Of a stretch of DNA of 64,000 nt, positions 15,891-25,174 are shown in pieces. The DNA lies in NCBI GenBank assembly GCA_006226425.1, contig SBGX01000005.1, positions 1 through 64,000 of the forward strand, given 5' to 3'. Source of the DNA: Bacteroidota bacterium. Its GTDB lineage: Bacteria > Bacteroidota > Bacteroidia > Flavobacteriales_D > Crocinitomicaceae. The translations under genes and the position numbers were made by a program. The notes beneath the pieces are model-generated. The model was not told the origin of the DNA. It was given only the letters and a program-made list of their open reading frames with translations, and made no database searches. How positions within the stretch are numbered: position 1 is the first letter of the stretch; each line of letters begins with the position of its first letter.

Positions 15891-16796
15891 TCACAGTTTT
15901 ACAAACCTGGACACAAAGCTACTCCCATCCACATCCTTTAGGAGGATCGTATACAAACCTGGACCCCAATTCAGGACATCAATTTCTGGAGCATATTGGC
16001 TTTGAAGAACTTTTTTTCCATCATATGAAAAAACTTCTATCATACTAAACAAAGTGCTTTGATCGAATGCTTCAAATTTTATGACTGAATTAGCCGGATT
16101 CGGTACAATTTTAACCCTATTTTTTCCTAATTCACTGACACTGCCAGAAGGAAAACCAGCGTCACCAAATACAATTTCATCAATGATCCATCCGGCCAAA
16201 CTATCCTGCTTGGAATCACTTACGAAATGAAAACGCAAAATTAAACTACCAAAATCCCTTATTGGAAACGAATAAATCCACTGAATTTTCGTTGTCATCC
16301 AATCACTTGTTCCAGAAAATCCAGCAATCCCCCCTTTTATGGTATTCTCTTCAGAATAGATATTTTCAGTTGCAAAGTGCATAATACTATCTTTCCATGG
16401 ATCATTTATTACATTGGCCCATGTGTTTCCATTGTCTCTTGAAACTTCAATATAGCCTCCATCATTTAAAGAATCTGTTTGAAACTTGTGTCTAAAAGTC
16501 AGTAACATATCACCTATCCAGGGGTCCAAATGAAGGTCAAAGTACGAGTGGTTCATGGTATCATAGACTCTCGTACTATCAGTCATAATTGCATTGGACT
16601 GAGCCTCAAAACCGAAAAACTCTTTATTTGATCGTCCAATTTGCCATAAATTTCCTTCTTCATTGTTCATCTCAATTAACTGACAAGAGTCCTCAAAAGA
16701 ACAATCCTCATATATTACAAATTGGTTCAATAAAACCTGAGCATTAAGACCAAGAACAGAAATAAAAGCCGTGAAACCAAGAAATATTTTTTTCAT
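15891..16796 (-). CDS. T9SS-secreted protein of unknown function (paralogue 2)
   Basis: 301 residues: a signal peptide (1-19, GLNAQ), a beta-rich body and a T9SS sorting domain with KIVPNPANSVIKFE, VFSYDGKKV, DVLNWGPGLYTILL and terminal SRFVKL. The segment FVSDSKQDSLAGWIIDEIVF closely parallels the neighbouring paralogue, so the two arose by tandem duplication and have diverged. They lie 18 bases apart and are surely cotranscribed. No enzyme motif is visible. Probably a surface adhesin or binding protein. Confidence 0.75.
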   Translation of the reverse strand: MKKIFLGFTAFISVLGLNAQVLLNQFVIYEDCSFEDSCQLIEMNNEEGNLWQIGRSNKEFFGFEAQSNAIMTDSTRVYDTMNHSYFDLHLDPWIGDMLLTFRHKFQTDSLNDGGYIEVSRDNGNTWANVINDPWKDSIMHFATENIYSEENTIKGGIAGFSGTSDWMTTKIQWIYSFPIRDFGSLILRFHFVSDSKQDSLAGWIIDEIVFGDAGFPSGSVSELGKNRVKIVPNPANSVIKFEAFDQSTLFSMIEVFSYDGKKVLQSQYAPEIDVLNWGPGLYTILLKDVDGSSFVSRFVKL

Positions 16797-16814
16797 AATT
16801 ACTATGTAATCGTT

Positions 16815-18656
16815 TTACCTAACAATCAGTTTTTTAATGCTTAAAATCTCCTGCTCCTTCACTAAACGTGCAAAGTAAGTTCCAGACTCCCATGAAGGAC
16901 AAATGCCATAGTAAGCATTGCCTTTAGCAACAGGAACCTTATTGACACTTCTTCCACTCACATCAATCACCTCAATATACCCTTCATCAATATTCCCAAC
17001 GTAAACGGAAAGCAAATCGTTGGCTGAAACAGGGTTCGGCGCAATCTGTAATAAATGTTCGTTGTTCTTTTCTAGTTCATTCAATTTTACCCAATTCCAG
17101 GGAACCTCTATGGTATCCGCTTTTCCGGGACAGCCTTTGGCGATCAATTTGACCACGTATGCCTCATGATCCGAATAACTATGTAAAATGGTATCTTGTT
17201 CTTTATCAACTGATTCCCTTGTGTTCAAAAGGGTTCCATCACCCAAATCCCACTCAAAGTTTCCTGCCTGAACAGATTTATTGACCAACTTTACCTGATT
17301 ATTCCCCAAATCATAAATATCAACTGCCGCTTTGGGATCCCCCATAAAGCCCAAACAATTGGTTTTGAGTAGATAGGCGTTTTGGCCTGAAAGGCCTTCG
17401 TCAATTAAGTCATAATTAACTACTTGTCCTACCAACAGCCAATCTCTAGCAGAAGTTTGTTCTAAATCCATAATATGGTAAGTAACCCCCAAATACGGTT
17501 CCACAGGAAAATAGAAATAATCTCTCCTCCAAAGTATCTTTCCGTCCAAAGACCTGTTTTCTATCCTTACCTTCGAATAAATCGAATCTCTTTGATAATA
17601 ATCGAAGGCATAAAGAAAGGTGCTATCAGACGAATAACGAATTCGACTCGGAATGCTTGGATCCGATTTATATCCAAAAAAATCATTCAAAGAGTCTTTC
17701 CAAAGTAACTCAAATTTACTATTTAAGCGCGCCATAACTGACCTATGTCTAAATTCATCCTCATTTGGTGGATCATCCAATTTTGATTCAAAATAAGGGT
17801 AAATGACTCCCCCATCTTTTAATCGTAGAAAAGTTAGTCCTCGCTCATCATCCTGTGTATCCTGAAAAATATATTCCTCCGTAATGTTGCCGTCCTTATC
17901 CAATGTAAAAAAGTGCACCCTTCCCCATGCCTGCCCATTCCCGGACTGGAGATTTTCAAATACGGACATTAATTGAGTAGAGTCATTGACCCAGACATGA
18001 TACCCTCTCGGCCAGGAAGGTTTACTCGTTCCCATCGGCGTATATCGAAATTTTTTAAACCACAATGTCGCACCTGTGTATTTTACTTTAATCAACATGG
18101 TTCCCGTCTCACCTTGAAAACCTATGTCTGGCAGGTCAGTACGGAGGTCAGAATATGTAAAGGTCAAATAATAAGAACTGTCCCTATTTGAAGTTAAAAG
18201 GGTTCCATTTGCATAGAACAAGATACTATCCTTCACAAAATCAGTCAACCAAAAATTACTAACAATATTCCCATCAAAATCGTATTCAGTAACTCTCAAT
18301 TGAGACGAAGTATCGTTGCTGGAGCTTTTATATCCCATTACCAAATTCCCTCGGAAATTAGTATCCATATCCGTTCTGCTAAAGGCTGCACTCTGCTGAT
18401 GTCCACCCTGATCATTTTTCCAAGAACCAATGAGCTCCCCAAATTCATCCACTTTCACCAATTGGGTATATAAATAGTTATTCCCATAACCAACTGTAGC
18501 TTCCAAATAATATGCTGAATCCGTCACATAAACATCACCAAACAAAGAGGTTGTGTCTCCCAGTTTGTATATTTTCTGAAAATAGGGCTGTGCCCACAAC
18601 TGTGTTGTGAGCAACAGACCTACAATCCATATGTTATGTTTCCAACTTACTTTCAC
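16815..18656 (-). CDS. T9SS-secreted PKD-domain protein
   Basis: The GTG at 18656 follows the upstream stop by one base and gives 613 residues starting with a signal peptide (WIVGLLLTTQLWAQ). An in-frame start at 18704 would overlap the upstream gene by 47 bases and is less likely. The body holds repeated beta segments of a propeller-like or BNR-like type. A PKD-like domain lies near 460-530 (NFEWDLGDGT and VVKLIAKGCPG). The C-terminal sorting domain has IAPNPVSANDLLSVY, VIDVSGRS and SIKKLIVR. It is probably presented on the cell surface. Substrate unknown. Confidence 0.75.
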   Translation of the reverse strand: MKVSWKHNIWIVGLLLTTQLWAQPYFQKIYKLGDTTSLFGDVYVTDSAYYLEATVGYGNNYLYTQLVKVDEFGELIGSWKNDQGGHQQSAAFSRTDMDTNFRGNLVMGYKSSSNDTSSQLRVTEYDFDGNIVSNFWLTDFVKDSILFYANGTLLTSNRDSSYYLTFTYSDLRTDLPDIGFQGETGTMLIKVKYTGATLWFKKFRYTPMGTSKPSWPRGYHVWVNDSTQLMSVFENLQSGNGQAWGRVHFFTLDKDGNITEEYIFQDTQDDERGLTFLRLKDGGVIYPYFESKLDDPPNEDEFRHRSVMARLNSKFELLWKDSLNDFFGYKSDPSIPSRIRYSSDSTFLYAFDYYQRDSIYSKVRIENRSLDGKILWRRDYFYFPVEPYLGVTYHIMDLEQTSARDWLLVGQVVNYDLIDEGLSGQNAYLLKTNCLGFMGDPKAAVDIYDLGNNQVKLVNKSVQAGNFEWDLGDGTLLNTRESVDKEQDTILHSYSDHEAYVVKLIAKGCPGKADTIEVPWNWVKLNELEKNNEHLLQIAPNPVSANDLLSVYVGNIDEGYIEVIDVSGRSVNKVPVAKGNAYYGICPSWESGTYFARLVKEQEILSIKKLIVR

Positions 18657-18657
18657 T

Positions 18658-21600
18658 TTATTCAATAAGCAACATTCGTCCTTGTTGAATCGTCCCGTCT
18701 TCACATGTCAATCGAATCAGGTAAATTCCCTTTTGTGCTTTGTTCAACTTCACTTGAATTTCACTCTCAGAAATTTGTTTCTGTTCAAAGGTAACAGACT
18801 GTCCAAGACTATTCATGATGATTACCTCATCCAATTTACAATTTTCCAGATAACTCACTTCAAACATTCCCTGGTTCGGATTAGGTTTAATCCTGAAATT
18901 CTCCGAATTTAATGTGGATGATTCCACACTCAAACTTTTATCCAGCCCTGGAGCACCAAATACTTTCCCTGGAACAATCTTAGGAATTTCACAACGATTG
19001 GCAAAAAAGCACAACAAATTCTGAGCTTGTCTGGCCGCTTTTCCTACAAAATTTTGAGCCATGTACTCCAATTCACTGATCTCACCTGGTGAAAGCGATT
19101 CAATAATTCCCTGATCATTCATTAGAGTCATTTCATAGTTTTTAAATAGAACGAAATCTTCCGCTGATCGTTGGTTCCATGGTGAATCAAAGTCGTTTCG
19201 CTCTAACTCTAGTGCTCCCAATAATTCTTCACTTTCGCTACGTTTATTTTGTCCTAACTTCAAATCTACAAGTTCAGCTTTTAAGAGTTGATGATCTCTT
19301 TCCATCAGATGATTCTCATATGCATTCCAGGAAAGATTTTCTGTACTGTTTTTCTCAATATGCATGATCACATTACTGATCCGTTCCGCCTTACTTTTCA
19401 AGTCTAAAATTTCAAGGCTTTTCGTTCCACGTTCTGTCAAAATGCCTCTTTGTTTTGAAAGAATTTCTTCATAGAGACCCTTAGGCATGACCTCCGGATT
19501 GTTTTCCAAAAAGGCCATAAACCCTTTATTATAAGTAACCTCCGCATTGGCTAATATAAGATCACGATACCAACTTCTTGGAAAGATTTCAATCGGTTTT
19601 CCGCCCACAGTTCGCAACAACTTCTCGGAAAGGAAGGGACTTGCTTCCATCAAGGCATTCTTGATCTCCAGACGATTCGTTTTATTCAATGATGAAACCA
19701 AATCATGCAACTCTTCTCGATCACCTAATTGCAATTGAATATGAAGTAATTGATTTCTCAATTTGATTTCATCCGTCACCACTTTCAACTCAGTTTTTAA
19801 ATCACCAATCGTCACCAAGCCTGAAAATCCCAAACCGGGACCTCCACCAGTACTAGACACAAAATTTGATTCACAATTGTTTGGTTCATCAATCTCAATG
19901 ACATTTACATTTCCAGATAATACAGTAGGAATCTGAATTGGATCTAATTTAAAAGCTATATAATTTAACTGATCTGGATCTAAATTTTTTATGTGACTAT
20001 CATCTTGTTGAGAACCTGGAAAAATGTTGATTGAAAACAAGTTTCCAGCAGGTTCGTTATTGGTCCCTTGAAAGCGACGAACACCCTGACCAAAATCTTC
20101 TTCAGAAGGAAGATAGTTCACTTCAAAATCATTTAAATTCCCGTCAGCATTATTGCATTTCCACTCTAAACCCTCACCATCAATAATATTAGGGACATCA
20201 TTATTATTCACTCCTTGAGCAAAGGCCCCAAAACTTAAACCAATGAAGTAATTTTGATATATTTCATTGCTTTCTATTCCAGAATTACTGGTTATCGTCC
20301 CATATGTTATTCCAGTATTTCCCTTTCCTCGAAATATATTTCCTTCAATAGTATAAGCTGTTGAATTGTCTGTATATAAATTGACCGCATTCTGATAGAA
20401 ATAATTTCTTGTTACATCTGCATTATCAACGGCCTCAATAGTCACCCCTAAATTGTTTTGAGCGAAACGGCAATGATCCACAGATATACTTGCCAAAGAG
20501 GTGGCATTTTGCGCTCGAATGGCAAAACTCAAGTTTCTGAATTGGCTGATATCATACTCATCATCATCATATAACTCATCAGGCTCTTGTCCCATGGAAT
20601 TATTCAAATTAGTTCCTCGCACCGTGAACGAAGCATCCAAACCTCCAATCCCAATTGTTTTACCAAACTCTGTGCTTTGATCAAAGGTTCTGGAATCAAT
20701 AAAATCACAACCACTAAACAAAGGTCCTGTCACGTGATACATGGTTACTGCTGGAGCAATGCTACCTCCCCCTAAATAAGCATCATCCCATGTGAAATCA
20801 CAATTCACAAAACTGGACTTATGTTTAATCTCCAAATCCGGATCACTTTTGGAGTAATTGTGGTAATAAATAAATTCTGCCGAACGCCAATTATTTTTGA
20901 ACTGACAATTTTGGGCATCCACAAAACCTCCCGTAGAAGCATAGTTATCTGGTTGCCAGAAACGAAGTGCTTCTTTTGCATGTTCAATTGTACTATTCGA
21001 CATGACAACTATCCCTTGATTTGGGGGCAATTGAGACTTATCCGAATTACCCCAAACTTCAATTCCTTGCCAAAAGGAACCACAATAAGCTGTCAGATGA
21101 GCATAATCCAAAACTAATTTTGCCCCTGGCTCTACAACAATTTTCTTATCTGCGTCAAAATGCAATTCTGTTTTAATCGTCAGCGTTGAGCCCGATTTAA
21201 CGATTACGTTGTCGGTAATTCGTTGTGATTGATCCCAAGTTTCATTGGAAGCCACCTCAATCGCAAAACTGTTTGTCAAATCCAAATTGACTGGTGTTTT
21301 CCAGACTCCGCGTCCATAAGTTGAAACATACAATTGCTTCTGACAATAGTCAAATTTCATTCCTGTAATCCGAACCTTCGGCAAATTATTCGAAAAACAT
21401 TCCCAACGATTCATGTCTTTAGTTCGGTAATATACTCCAACGTTAGTAGCACAAAAAATGAGACCATTGTCACTTTCAACGGTTAAGAGGTAGTCGACAG
21501 GAACAGCTGGTAAGCCTTCTGAAAAATCTTCAAAATTCAGTCCTCCATTGGTAGATTTGATTACCCGGAAACGTTCGTCTGTAATCTGACCATTAAATCT

Positions 21601-23703
21601 GTGAGTTCCGCTAATACCGCAATACAACGTTTCTTCATTCCAGGGATCAATGGCAATACTCCTTACAATCTCCCAATCTAATGCCAGCCCCAGTAATTTT
21701 GGGTTTTGTCCTCCAATACTGACGATGGAGGTGCTTGTCAAATCTTGCCAGGTCTTACCATCATCGGTAGATTTAAATAGTTTACTAAGTTTATTGTCAT
21801 AACGGTTATTTGCTGCATAGAGCGTTTGCGGTTTTCTTTGACAAACTGCTACTGCTCCAATCGGATTACCCATTTGAATACTTTCTACTTCAGAAACCTG
21901 TTCTCCTCTATTCATAGCAATTTCACCATTACCTAAAGCCCTGGCAAACCTATCTGGAAAATGACGATAAATTGTAGAACCTCCTCCCAAGGTGGTTTTA
22001 TTTTTGCCAAAATTATTCCCTTGAACAATTGGGCGCGGCGAATTGGGATGATCATCAATCACCTTTGAATTGGCTGCATCTTCACCAACCGTAGCATCAG
22101 GATACAATTGTTGAACCATCGCAAAAGACCCCTCTTGCAAAAAAACATATGAGTATGAATTTCCTTCATCCCTATATCGCATCGCGTGATCCTGAAATGC
22201 ATAAACCGTCCTTCCCGTCCTTTCATGTACATCAAACGCGTGCAACATATTAATTGCTAAATCCCCATTCAAAGACTCAATTTGGCCTATTCCCAGCCCA
22301 TCATCGACTAAAGCGACTCCTCCATCATTTCCTAAAATAATTCTGTCCTTACCTCCATCATTAATAATTTGAGACCCTCGATAATCATCATGATGCCCAG
22401 GGTTATTAGGATCATTTACAATTATCACACTCTGTCCGATAGTTTCATCAAACCTTCTCATCCTCCATATGGAGCCATAATAAAATACATTTTCGTTATT
22501 TACTGAAGCAATCAACTCATTTTTATCAAAACGAGTACCAGGAACAATTTTATCTGTTACAAATTGGAAAGTTTGCCCTCCATCTACAGACTTAAATGTT
22601 CTCCCCTGATAATAATCAGGTTGTGGGGAGTGTAACAATTGTATATAAATTCGATCCCCAACTACATTCGAAATATAAGACCTTCCGACGTTCGTGTTAG
22701 GCCATAAAGTTAAAGCCAAATCATTGGACCAATTCACATTTCCATCGTTGATATCACCAATAATTTCACCCCTGAAAATTTTGCTGTTCCAATAGTTCCC
22801 AAAATAATTCGTCGTGACAAAAATATTATTGCCAATGACACCTATGTTCATGAACCAATGGTCTTCCAAGTCCGCTGTATTTGGAGCTCCTAAAGATTTC
22901 CACTCCAAACCATCATTCGTACTTACCCAAATTTCCTTTGCCGTAACCCCATACACCTGGTGAGGAATTGTTGGATGATAAACTATATCCAAAAACTGAG
23001 GCAATTCCTGATCAATTTTATTCCAATTTAATCCGGCATCTTCACTATATATGATTCCACCCTCCAACTTATGCAACTCATCATCCGTAAGAATTCCCGT
23101 AACAGCTACTATTCGGTCATGTTCCGATGGAGACATTATCATCTTTCCAACACCCAATACAGGGAAATCCAGATTATCAGTTACACATTTCCATGTTTCC
23201 CCGTGATTGATTGATCTAAAAATTCCTGATGTATATGTCCCAATGCACATGACATCAAAATTGTCAGGATGGTTGTAAACTGCATCTACCCGACCATTAT
23301 TTTGTTGAATTATTGAATTCAAGGTCCAATCAGGAAGATCAGATGGCCCATCACTTCTCCAATCAGCCATGTCATTGTCGTTACAGTGCAAGGGACTCGT
23401 GTAAATCGAGCGCATGGCAGCATAGAAATCAGCATTACTGAATTCATTTCCATTCACAACATTGTACCTGGAGAACTCATACTTCATCCACCTATCTGCC
23501 AATTTTTTAGCATGAATTAAACTCGTATCCGGATTGCTTTGTAACTGCTCATAATTTTCATATAACTTCTCCAGGATCGTACCACTCCTGGTTGGGTCAT
23601 TCACACCTTGAATAAGCTCGGTTGGTGCTCCGAACAAATGTTGAGCTTTTGCCGATTGATGTCCTAAAACAAACAGCAAAACAATAAAAAAGGTCTTTTT
23701 CAT
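18658..23703 (-). CDS. Very large T9SS-secreted protein: BNR/sortilin-like propeller plus beta-helix
   Basis: 1681 residues with a signal peptide (1-20). The first ~800 residues carry repeats such as SINHGETWKCV, SEDAGLNWNKI, STNDGLEWKSL, SVDGGQTFQFV, STDDGKTWQDL and STNGGLNFEDF, i.e. BNR/Asp-box repeats of a sortilin (VPS10)-like propeller. Residues about 860-1190 look like a right-handed beta-helix with many Asn and IxxN turns. A helical, Leu/Glu-rich stretch follows (about 1290-1560). The sorting domain at the end has IKPNPNQGMFEVSY, IMNSLGQSV and GIYLIRLTCEDG. It heads the four-gene run. Likely a surface adhesin or polymer-binding protein; this is inference. Confidence 0.8.
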   Translation of the reverse strand: MKKTFFIVLLFVLGHQSAKAQHLFGAPTELIQGVNDPTRSGTILEKLYENYEQLQSNPDTSLIHAKKLADRWMKYEFSRYNVVNGNEFSNADFYAAMRSIYTSPLHCNDNDMADWRSDGPSDLPDWTLNSIIQQNNGRVDAVYNHPDNFDVMCIGTYTSGIFRSINHGETWKCVTDNLDFPVLGVGKMIMSPSEHDRIVAVTGILTDDELHKLEGGIIYSEDAGLNWNKIDQELPQFLDIVYHPTIPHQVYGVTAKEIWVSTNDGLEWKSLGAPNTADLEDHWFMNIGVIGNNIFVTTNYFGNYWNSKIFRGEIIGDINDGNVNWSNDLALTLWPNTNVGRSYISNVVGDRIYIQLLHSPQPDYYQGRTFKSVDGGQTFQFVTDKIVPGTRFDKNELIASVNNENVFYYGSIWRMRRFDETIGQSVIIVNDPNNPGHHDDYRGSQIINDGGKDRIILGNDGGVALVDDGLGIGQIESLNGDLAINMLHAFDVHERTGRTVYAFQDHAMRYRDEGNSYSYVFLQEGSFAMVQQLYPDATVGEDAANSKVIDDHPNSPRPIVQGNNFGKNKTTLGGGSTIYRHFPDRFARALGNGEIAMNRGEQVSEVESIQMGNPIGAVAVCQRKPQTLYAANNRYDNKLSKLFKSTDDGKTWQDLTSTSIVSIGGQNPKLLGLALDWEIVRSIAIDPWNEETLYCGISGTHRFNGQITDERFRVIKSTNGGLNFEDFSEGLPAVPVDYLLTVESDNGLIFCATNVGVYYRTKDMNRWECFSNNLPKVRITGMKFDYCQKQLYVSTYGRGVWKTPVNLDLTNSFAIEVASNETWDQSQRITDNVIVKSGSTLTIKTELHFDADKKIVVEPGAKLVLDYAHLTAYCGSFWQGIEVWGNSDKSQLPPNQGIVVMSNSTIEHAKEALRFWQPDNYASTGGFVDAQNCQFKNNWRSAEFIYYHNYSKSDPDLEIKHKSSFVNCDFTWDDAYLGGGSIAPAVTMYHVTGPLFSGCDFIDSRTFDQSTEFGKTIGIGGLDASFTVRGTNLNNSMGQEPDELYDDDEYDISQFRNLSFAIRAQNATSLASISVDHCRFAQNNLGVTIEAVDNADVTRNYFYQNAVNLYTDNSTAYTIEGNIFRGKGNTGITYGTITSNSGIESNEIYQNYFIGLSFGAFAQGVNNNDVPNIIDGEGLEWKCNNADGNLNDFEVNYLPSEEDFGQGVRRFQGTNNEPAGNLFSINIFPGSQQDDSHIKNLDPDQLNYIAFKLDPIQIPTVLSGNVNVIEIDEPNNCESNFVSSTGGGPGLGFSGLVTIGDLKTELKVVTDEIKLRNQLLHIQLQLGDREELHDLVSSLNKTNRLEIKNALMEASPFLSEKLLRTVGGKPIEIFPRSWYRDLILANAEVTYNKGFMAFLENNPEVMPKGLYEEILSKQRGILTERGTKSLEILDLKSKAERISNVIMHIEKNSTENLSWNAYENHLMERDHQLLKAELVDLKLGQNKRSESEELLGALELERNDFDSPWNQRSAEDFVLFKNYEMTLMNDQGIIESLSPGEISELEYMAQNFVGKAARQAQNLLCFFANRCEIPKIVPGKVFGAPGLDKSLSVESSTLNSENFRIKPNPNQGMFEVSYLENCKLDEVIIMNSLGQSVTFEQKQISESEIQVKLNKAQKGIYLIRLTCEDGTIQQGRMLLIE

Positions 23704-24071
23704 AGCTTCAATTTTTAGTCTTTAATAATTGAGTTCGAAGTCAAGATACAAATAATAAATCTTGATTTCAGAACAATTGATTCAATAGTATGATCTAAAA
23801 ATTACACACTATATGTATGCTTCATTGTCAAAAATGTCGCTAACAGACATGTTCATACGCTTAAGTGAGTATCTTTCCTTTGTCGGTCACAATGGACGTC
23901 ACATCATGACCAATTATAAGATCAATTTATCTTCAAATACAAAATTAAGTGGTGAGCACGTAATCTTTTTACGTGAAAGTAGGTTGTTCTTTTCATTATC
24001 ATAGTATTCGTTGAGTTTTGACAAAGGAAGAATAAAAAAAGCAGTTTGTCAATCCTACAAATGAGTGATTT
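23704..24071. other. Intergenic region upstream of the large T9SS gene
   Basis: About 370 bases with no convincing gene; a 63-codon plus-strand frame has no coding character. It must hold the promoter of the T9SS run. An 8-bp inverted repeat TTGACAAA/TTTGTCAA (24018-24025, 24045-24052) lies just after the LuxR gene stop; its loop is long, so a terminator is uncertain. Confidence 0.4.
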
Positions 24072-24284
24072 TTAAACCAATTTGCACTCAATCGCATACT
24101 TAACGATCCCAATCGCTTTATTGACTCCTAGTTTTCGCATGACATTTCTCCGATGCGAACGCACCGTATTGAAACTTACGTTCATACTTGCTGCAATTTC
24201 ATGATCTGTTTTTTCCTCGTACACATATCGAATGTATTCCTTTTCTCGCTTAGTTAATGAGAGCAGCTTTTGTTGTGGATTCAT
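24072..24284 (-). CDS. Small LuxR/GerE-type HTH protein without receiver domain
   Basis: 70 residues from the ATG at 24284 (a TTG at 24308 is an alternative start). The complete GerE HTH is visible: LTKREKEYIRYVYEEKTDHEIA, then VSFNTVRSHRRNVMRKLGV. There is no receiver or ligand domain, so it is an orphan output domain. It stands upstream of the T9SS run on the same strand and could regulate it. Regulation is inferred from position only. Confidence 0.75.
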   Translation of the reverse strand: MNPQQKLLSLTKREKEYIRYVYEEKTDHEIAASMNVSFNTVRSHRRNVMRKLGVNKAIGIVKYAIECKLV

Positions 24285-24636
24285 CTTGTTCGTCTCCTGC
24301 GAGCACAACAGGTTTTAAGGTAAAAAGTAAGCGTGGTGCTCAGCCTACTTATCCCATGGTATCGCCAGACACCCGTAAACAAGATCAACCAAACAACCAC
24401 GCCCATGACGGGAGCAATTATCCATCTGTTCTTGTTTACTTTGAATTAAACTGGCGATTTAATGGGACAAGACAAATAGCTACGCTACTCTATATATTCT
24501 ATTCTTATTCTCTAATCTTAAACTGTTTCTTTTTGAGTTTGACCAAACTTATGAAATATACGCTAATGGTACAATATTGACAGGACTTTTTTGCTGAATA
24601 GCTAAATTGAAACCAAATGAAAACCATTTCAAATAT
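24285..24636. other. Island right-end spacer without recognisable gene
   Basis: A plus-strand frame covers part of this stretch but has no coding character or family resemblance and overlaps the LuxR start. I see no gene here. It probably contains the promoter of the LuxR-type gene and part of the recombination region. Confidence 0.4.
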
Positions 24637-24656
24637 TCAGCCCCATTTTAAGCCCC
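24637..24656 (+). repeat. Sub-terminal repeat, right copy (possible integrase arm site)
   Basis: Matches 4702-4721 at 18 of 20 positions in the same orientation. It lies 56 bases inside the right att repeat. Confidence 0.5.
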
Positions 24657-24664
24657 TTCGAAAC

Positions 24665-24706
24665 AAAAAAGCTCCGAAAACATTCATTTTCAGAGCTTTT
24701 TATTTT
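24665..24706 (-). terminator. Terminator carried by the island, now serving tRNA-Arg
   Basis: GCTC-C-GAAAA pairs with TTTTC-A-GAGC (24671-24680, 24687-24696) with one mismatch, flanked by A and T runs so that it can work in both directions. It stands directly after the tRNA 3' end and is inside the island, so it replaces the native terminator that now lies at 4516-4555. Confidence 0.6.
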
Positions 24707-24712
24707 AGTTCA

Positions 24713-24736
24713 GTGACCTCGTCAGGATTCAAACCT
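24713..24736. repeat. Right attachment-site repeat (24 bp) at the tRNA-Arg 3' end
   Basis: Identical to 4562-4585. It covers the tRNA discriminator, the 3' acceptor strand, the T arm and one downstream base. The functional tRNA is preserved at this end. Confidence 0.85.
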
Positions 24737-24787
24737 GAAACCTCTTGAGCCGTAATCAAGTGCTCTATTCAGTTGAGCTACGAGGCC
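24714..24787 (-). tRNA. tRNA-Arg(ACG)
   Basis: 74 nucleotides fold into a full cloverleaf. The acceptor GGCCTCG pairs with CGAGGTC (one G-U), the D stem is GCTC/GAGC, the anticodon stem CTTGA/TCAAG has loop TTACGGC giving anticodon ACG, and the T stem TCAGG/CCTGA has loop TTTGAAT. CCA is not encoded. The anticodon reads CGN arginine codons when A34 is changed to inosine, the reaction of TadA, which is also in this window. Confidence 0.95.
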
Positions 24788-24841
24788 AAATGCGGCTGCA
24801 AATCTAGTAACTTTTTTAAAGATTTCCCAAAAAAATGTGGA

Positions 24842-25117
24842 TTATTCGATCGCGGCACTGATTCCACGATCTAACAAGCCTGTGCACATAGGCTCTAATT
24901 TCTCAAAACTCCCTCGTTTGACCTGACATTTTCCATTGAAATGGATAATCCAGGTGCATTGTTCCGCCTGCTCAGACTCATGTCTACAAACCTTAATCAG
25001 GGATTCGATGACATGATCAAAGGTGTTGACATCATCATTATACACGATTAAATCACGCTGACTGACCAGCTTTTCAATCGACTTGACCCCTTCCTGAGTT
25101 TCTACTTCTGTCACCAT
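24842..25117 (-). CDS. clpS: ATP-dependent Clp protease adaptor ClpS
   Basis: 91 residues with the ClpS core: LIVYNDDVNTFDHVIESL (binding pocket for N-degron residues), then C-x-H...QAEQC and a GKCQVKRG strand. ClpS delivers N-end-rule substrates to ClpAP/ClpCP. Length is normal for Bacteroidota. It is the last gene of the long minus-strand operon that includes tpiA and prmA, 57 bases after the large SPOR protein. The tRNA-Arg gene follows 54 bases downstream. Confidence 0.88.
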   Translation of the reverse strand: MVTEVETQEGVKSIEKLVSQRDLIVYNDDVNTFDHVIESLIKVCRHESEQAEQCTWIIHFNGKCQVKRGSFEKLEPMCTGLLDRGISAAIE

Positions 25118-25174
25118 TCTGCTACTGTTTTTCTCAAAAATAGGGCTTTTTTAAACTCATTTCAAGCGATTTCC

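Larger units (their letters stand above)
4562..24736. mobile_element. tRNA-Arg integrated genomic island (~20 kb)
   Basis: The ends are exact 24-bp direct repeats (4562-4585 and 24713-24736) that match the 3' part of tRNA-Arg, namely the T arm and the 3' acceptor strand. The complete tRNA stays at the right end. A tyrosine integrase with full catalytic residues begins 176 bp inside the left repeat, and 20-bp sub-terminal repeats occur inside both ends. Cargo includes anti-phage genes, T9SS-secreted proteins and small HTH proteins. No relaxase, conjugation, replication or phage structural genes were seen, so the element would need help to move between cells. The boundaries follow from sequence; present mobility is unknown. 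Confidence 0.8.

Noticed and set aside
23813..24004. Plus-strand 63-codon frame before the large T9SS gene
   Set aside because: No coding character and no recognisable start context; probably promoter region.
24257..24580. Plus-strand 107-codon frame at the right end of the island
   Set aside because: It overlaps the LuxR-type start antisense and has no family pattern.
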